Shown here piece after piece: positions 47,138 through 48,681 of a stretch of 48,681 nucleotides of DNA. The stretch covers positions 1 through 48,681 of the forward strand of contig NZ_WTVQ01000036.1 in NCBI RefSeq assembly GCF_012910955.1, given 5' to 3'. The stretch comes from Aromatoleum diolicum. Its GTDB lineage: Bacteria; Pseudomonadota; Gammaproteobacteria; Burkholderiales; Rhodocyclaceae. The position numbers and the translations under genes are program-made. The stretch's first letter is position 1. Each line of letters opens with the position of its first letter. The notes below the pieces were generated by a model. That model did not search any database. It was not told where the DNA came from and was given only the letters and a program-made list of their open reading frames with translations.

Positions 47138-48439
47138 ATGACCCTGACCCGCGAACAGCAAATTGCCGCCATCGAAAAAGACTGGGCCGAAAACCCCCGC
47201 TGGAAAGGCATCAAGCGCACCTACTCGGCTGCCGATGTCGTCCGTCTGCGTGGTTCGATCCAGCCCGAGAACTCGCTGGCCCGTGCCGGCGCCGAGAAGC
47301 TGTGGAACCTGGTGAACAACGAGCCGTACGTGAACTGCCTCGGCGCGCTCACGGGCGGTCAGGCGATGCAGCAGGTCAAGGCCGGCGTGAAGGCGATCTA
47401 CCTGTCGGGCTGGCAGGTTGCCGCCGACAACAACTCCTACGCCGCGATGTACCCGGACCAGTCGCTGTACCCGGTGAACTCGGTGCCGACGGTGGTCGAG
47501 CGCATCAACAACACCTTCCAGCGCGCTGACCAGATCCAGTGGTCGAAGAACGTCAATCCGGGTGACAAGGGCTACGTGGATTACTTCGCGCCGATCGTTG
47601 CCGATGCCGAAGCTGGTTTTGGTGGCGTGCTGAACGCCTATGAGCTGATGAAGGCGATGATCCGCGCCGGTGCAGCCGGCGTGCATTGGGAGGACCAGCT
47701 GGCTTCCGTGAAGAAGTGCGGCCACATGGGCGGCAAAGTGCTGGTGCCGACTGCCGAAGCCGTGCAGAAGCTGATCGCGGCACGTCTGGCAGCCGATGTG
47801 TGCGGCGTGCCGACCCTTGTGATTGCTCGTACGGACGCCGAAGCCGCCGATCTGCTGACCAGCGACTATGACGAAAACGACAAGCCCTTCCTGACCGGTG
47901 AGCGCACCGCCGAAGGTTTCTACAAGACCAAGAAGGGTCTCGAGCAGGCGATCTCCCGCGCGGTGGCCTACGCCGAGTACGCCGACCTGGTGTGGTGCGA
48001 GACCGGCACGCCGGATCTGGAGTTCGCACGCAAGTTCGCCGACGCCGTGCATGCCAAGCACCCGGGCAAGATGCTGGCCTACAACTGCTCGCCGTCGTTC
48101 AACTGGAAGAAGAACCTCGACGACGCGACCATCGCCAAGTTCCAGCGTGAGCTGGGCGCGATGGGCTACAAGTACCAGTTCATCACCCTCGCCGGTATCC
48201 ATTCGATGTGGTACAACATGTTCGATCTGGCGCAGGACTACGTTGCCCGTGGCATGTCGGCCTATGTCGAGAAGGTCCAGGAGCCCGAGTTCGCTGCGCG
48301 CGACCGTGGCTACACCTTCGTGTCGCACCAGCAGGAAGTCGGCACCGGTTACTTCGACGATGTCACCACCGTGATTCAGGGTGGCGTGTCCAGCGTGACC
48401 GCTCTGACGGGTTCGACCGAAGAAGAACAGTTCCACTGA
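47138..48439 (+). CDS. aceA: Isocitrate lyase
   Basis: 433 residues from the ATG at 47138, with AAGGA upstream; the frame is open further 5' but that is leader. It cleaves isocitrate to glyoxylate and succinate. The catalytic loop reads KKCGHMGG near residue 191, and [25 protein letters not shown] and [13 protein letters not shown] are classical family blocks. Length equals the short (E. coli-type) form. It supplies glyoxylate to malate synthase G at 16860, and its competitor Icd is controlled by AceK in this window. Confidence 0.98.
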   Translation: MTLTREQQIAAIEKDWAENPRWKGIKRTYSAADVVRLRGSIQPENSLARAGAEKLWNLVNNEPYVNCLGALTGGQAMQQVKAGVKAIYLSGWQVAADNNSYAAMYPDQSLYPVNSVPTVVERINNTFQRADQIQWSKNVNPGDKGYVDYFAPIVADAEAGFGGVLNAYELMKAMIRAGAAGVHWEDQLASVKKCGHMGGKVLVPTAEAVQKLIAARLAADVCGVPTLVIARTDAEAADLLTSDYDENDKPFLTGERTAEGFYKTKKGLEQAISRAVAYAEYADLVWCETGTPDLEFARKFADAVHAKHPGKMLAYNCSPSFNWKKNLDDATIAKFQRELGAMGYKYQFITLAGIHSMWYNMFDLAQDYVARGMSAYVEKVQEPEFAARDRGYTFVSHQQEVGTGYFDDVTTVIQGGVSSVTALTGSTEEEQFH

Positions 48440-48481
48440 CCACGTTGAATTGGGCGGGCCGCCATCAGGCCCCCCCAAAGC

Positions 48482-48514
48482 AAAAGGCCGCGCCCACAAG
48501 GCGCGGCCTTTTTC
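48482..48514 (+). terminator. Terminator of aceA
   Basis: A 12-base stem (AAAGGCCGCGCC with GGCGCGGCCTTT) and five-base loop end in TTTTT. It begins 43 bases past the aceA stop. Confidence 0.85.
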
Positions 48515-48618
48515 ATGGTACCAACGCAGGGAACCGCGGCATCCTCATTCGACAGTTACGCTGCGGGGCAAGCCACGGAAGCCAGCGGCCCGTCCTTCGT
48601 AGTTGTCGTGCCGCGGAC

Positions 48619-48681
48619 TCAGCTGGTGGCGCCGGGCTTCATCCCGCGCTCCATGCGGTCGGGCCCCTTGCCGCCGCGTCC
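48619..48681 (-). CDS. C-terminal end of an unidentified protein (runs off the right edge)
   Basis: Minus-strand frame open to the edge with 20 residues, GRGGKGPDRMERGMKPGATS, then TGA. The Gly/Arg/Lys-rich tail would suit an RNA-binding protein or helicase, but the fragment is too short to identify and could be chance. Confidence 0.3.
   Translation of the reverse strand, partial: GRGGKGPDRMERGMKPGATS

Overview
The window is a GC-rich stretch of a betaproteobacterial chromosome. Gene content (monomeric isocitrate dehydrogenase beside a dimeric NADP one, AceK, SoxYZ with flavocytochrome c sulfide dehydrogenase, a cupredoxin/outer-membrane/GGDEF-EAL trio, two large TonB receptors) fits the Azoarcus/Aromatoleum/Thauera group of Rhodocyclales. 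That placement is inferred from content and protein similarity recalled by eye; no search was run.

Bases 1-12100 are the accessory part. They open with the start of an IS110-family transposase running off the left edge. Next comes what looks like the C-terminal end of a polymorphic toxin with its immunity gene, then a second diverged and broken copy of the toxin tail plus immunity gene. A three-gene minus-strand cluster follows (copper-protein-like secreted protein, outer-membrane barrel, membrane GGDEF-EAL protein). Then comes a two-gene plus-strand operon that is the most unusual item here: a TIR-DUF4062-TIR-like protein translationally coupled to a STAND NTPase. The NTPase has a transmembrane helix and a long, proline-hinged coiled coil, but no WD40 repeats. 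I infer an NLR-like signalling or defence module.

Bases 11576-30720 carry mixed metabolic and envelope genes: YbaK-like deacylase, tRNA-Thr(CGU), a chemoreceptor fused to a hemerythrin domain, a LysR regulator divergent from a haloacid dehalogenase-TSUP transporter pair followed by malate synthase G, a thioesterase, a nucleoside-recognition membrane protein, tandem TonB receptors, LrgA/LrgB-like proteins, a BT1/MFS-type transporter, an EF-G-like paralogue and an orphan DUF4212 protein.

Bases 30800-48681 are mostly core genome. Two different NADP isocitrate dehydrogenases and AceK sit together, and isocitrate lyase lies 10 kb further on. With malate synthase G this gives the whole glyoxylate-bypass branch point in one window. 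Between them lie a small sulfide-oxidation cluster (soxZ, soxY, cytochrome c, FCSD), a nudix-dut-coaBC block divergent from radC, rpmB-rpmG, a cold-shock gene with a long leader, clpS-clpA and rraA.

Functional logic that can be read: acetate/C2 carbon use controlled at isocitrate (Icd carries the AceK target serine), possible feeding of glyoxylate from a haloacid dehalogenase toward malate synthase, oxygen-linked chemotaxis, and c-di-GMP signalling.
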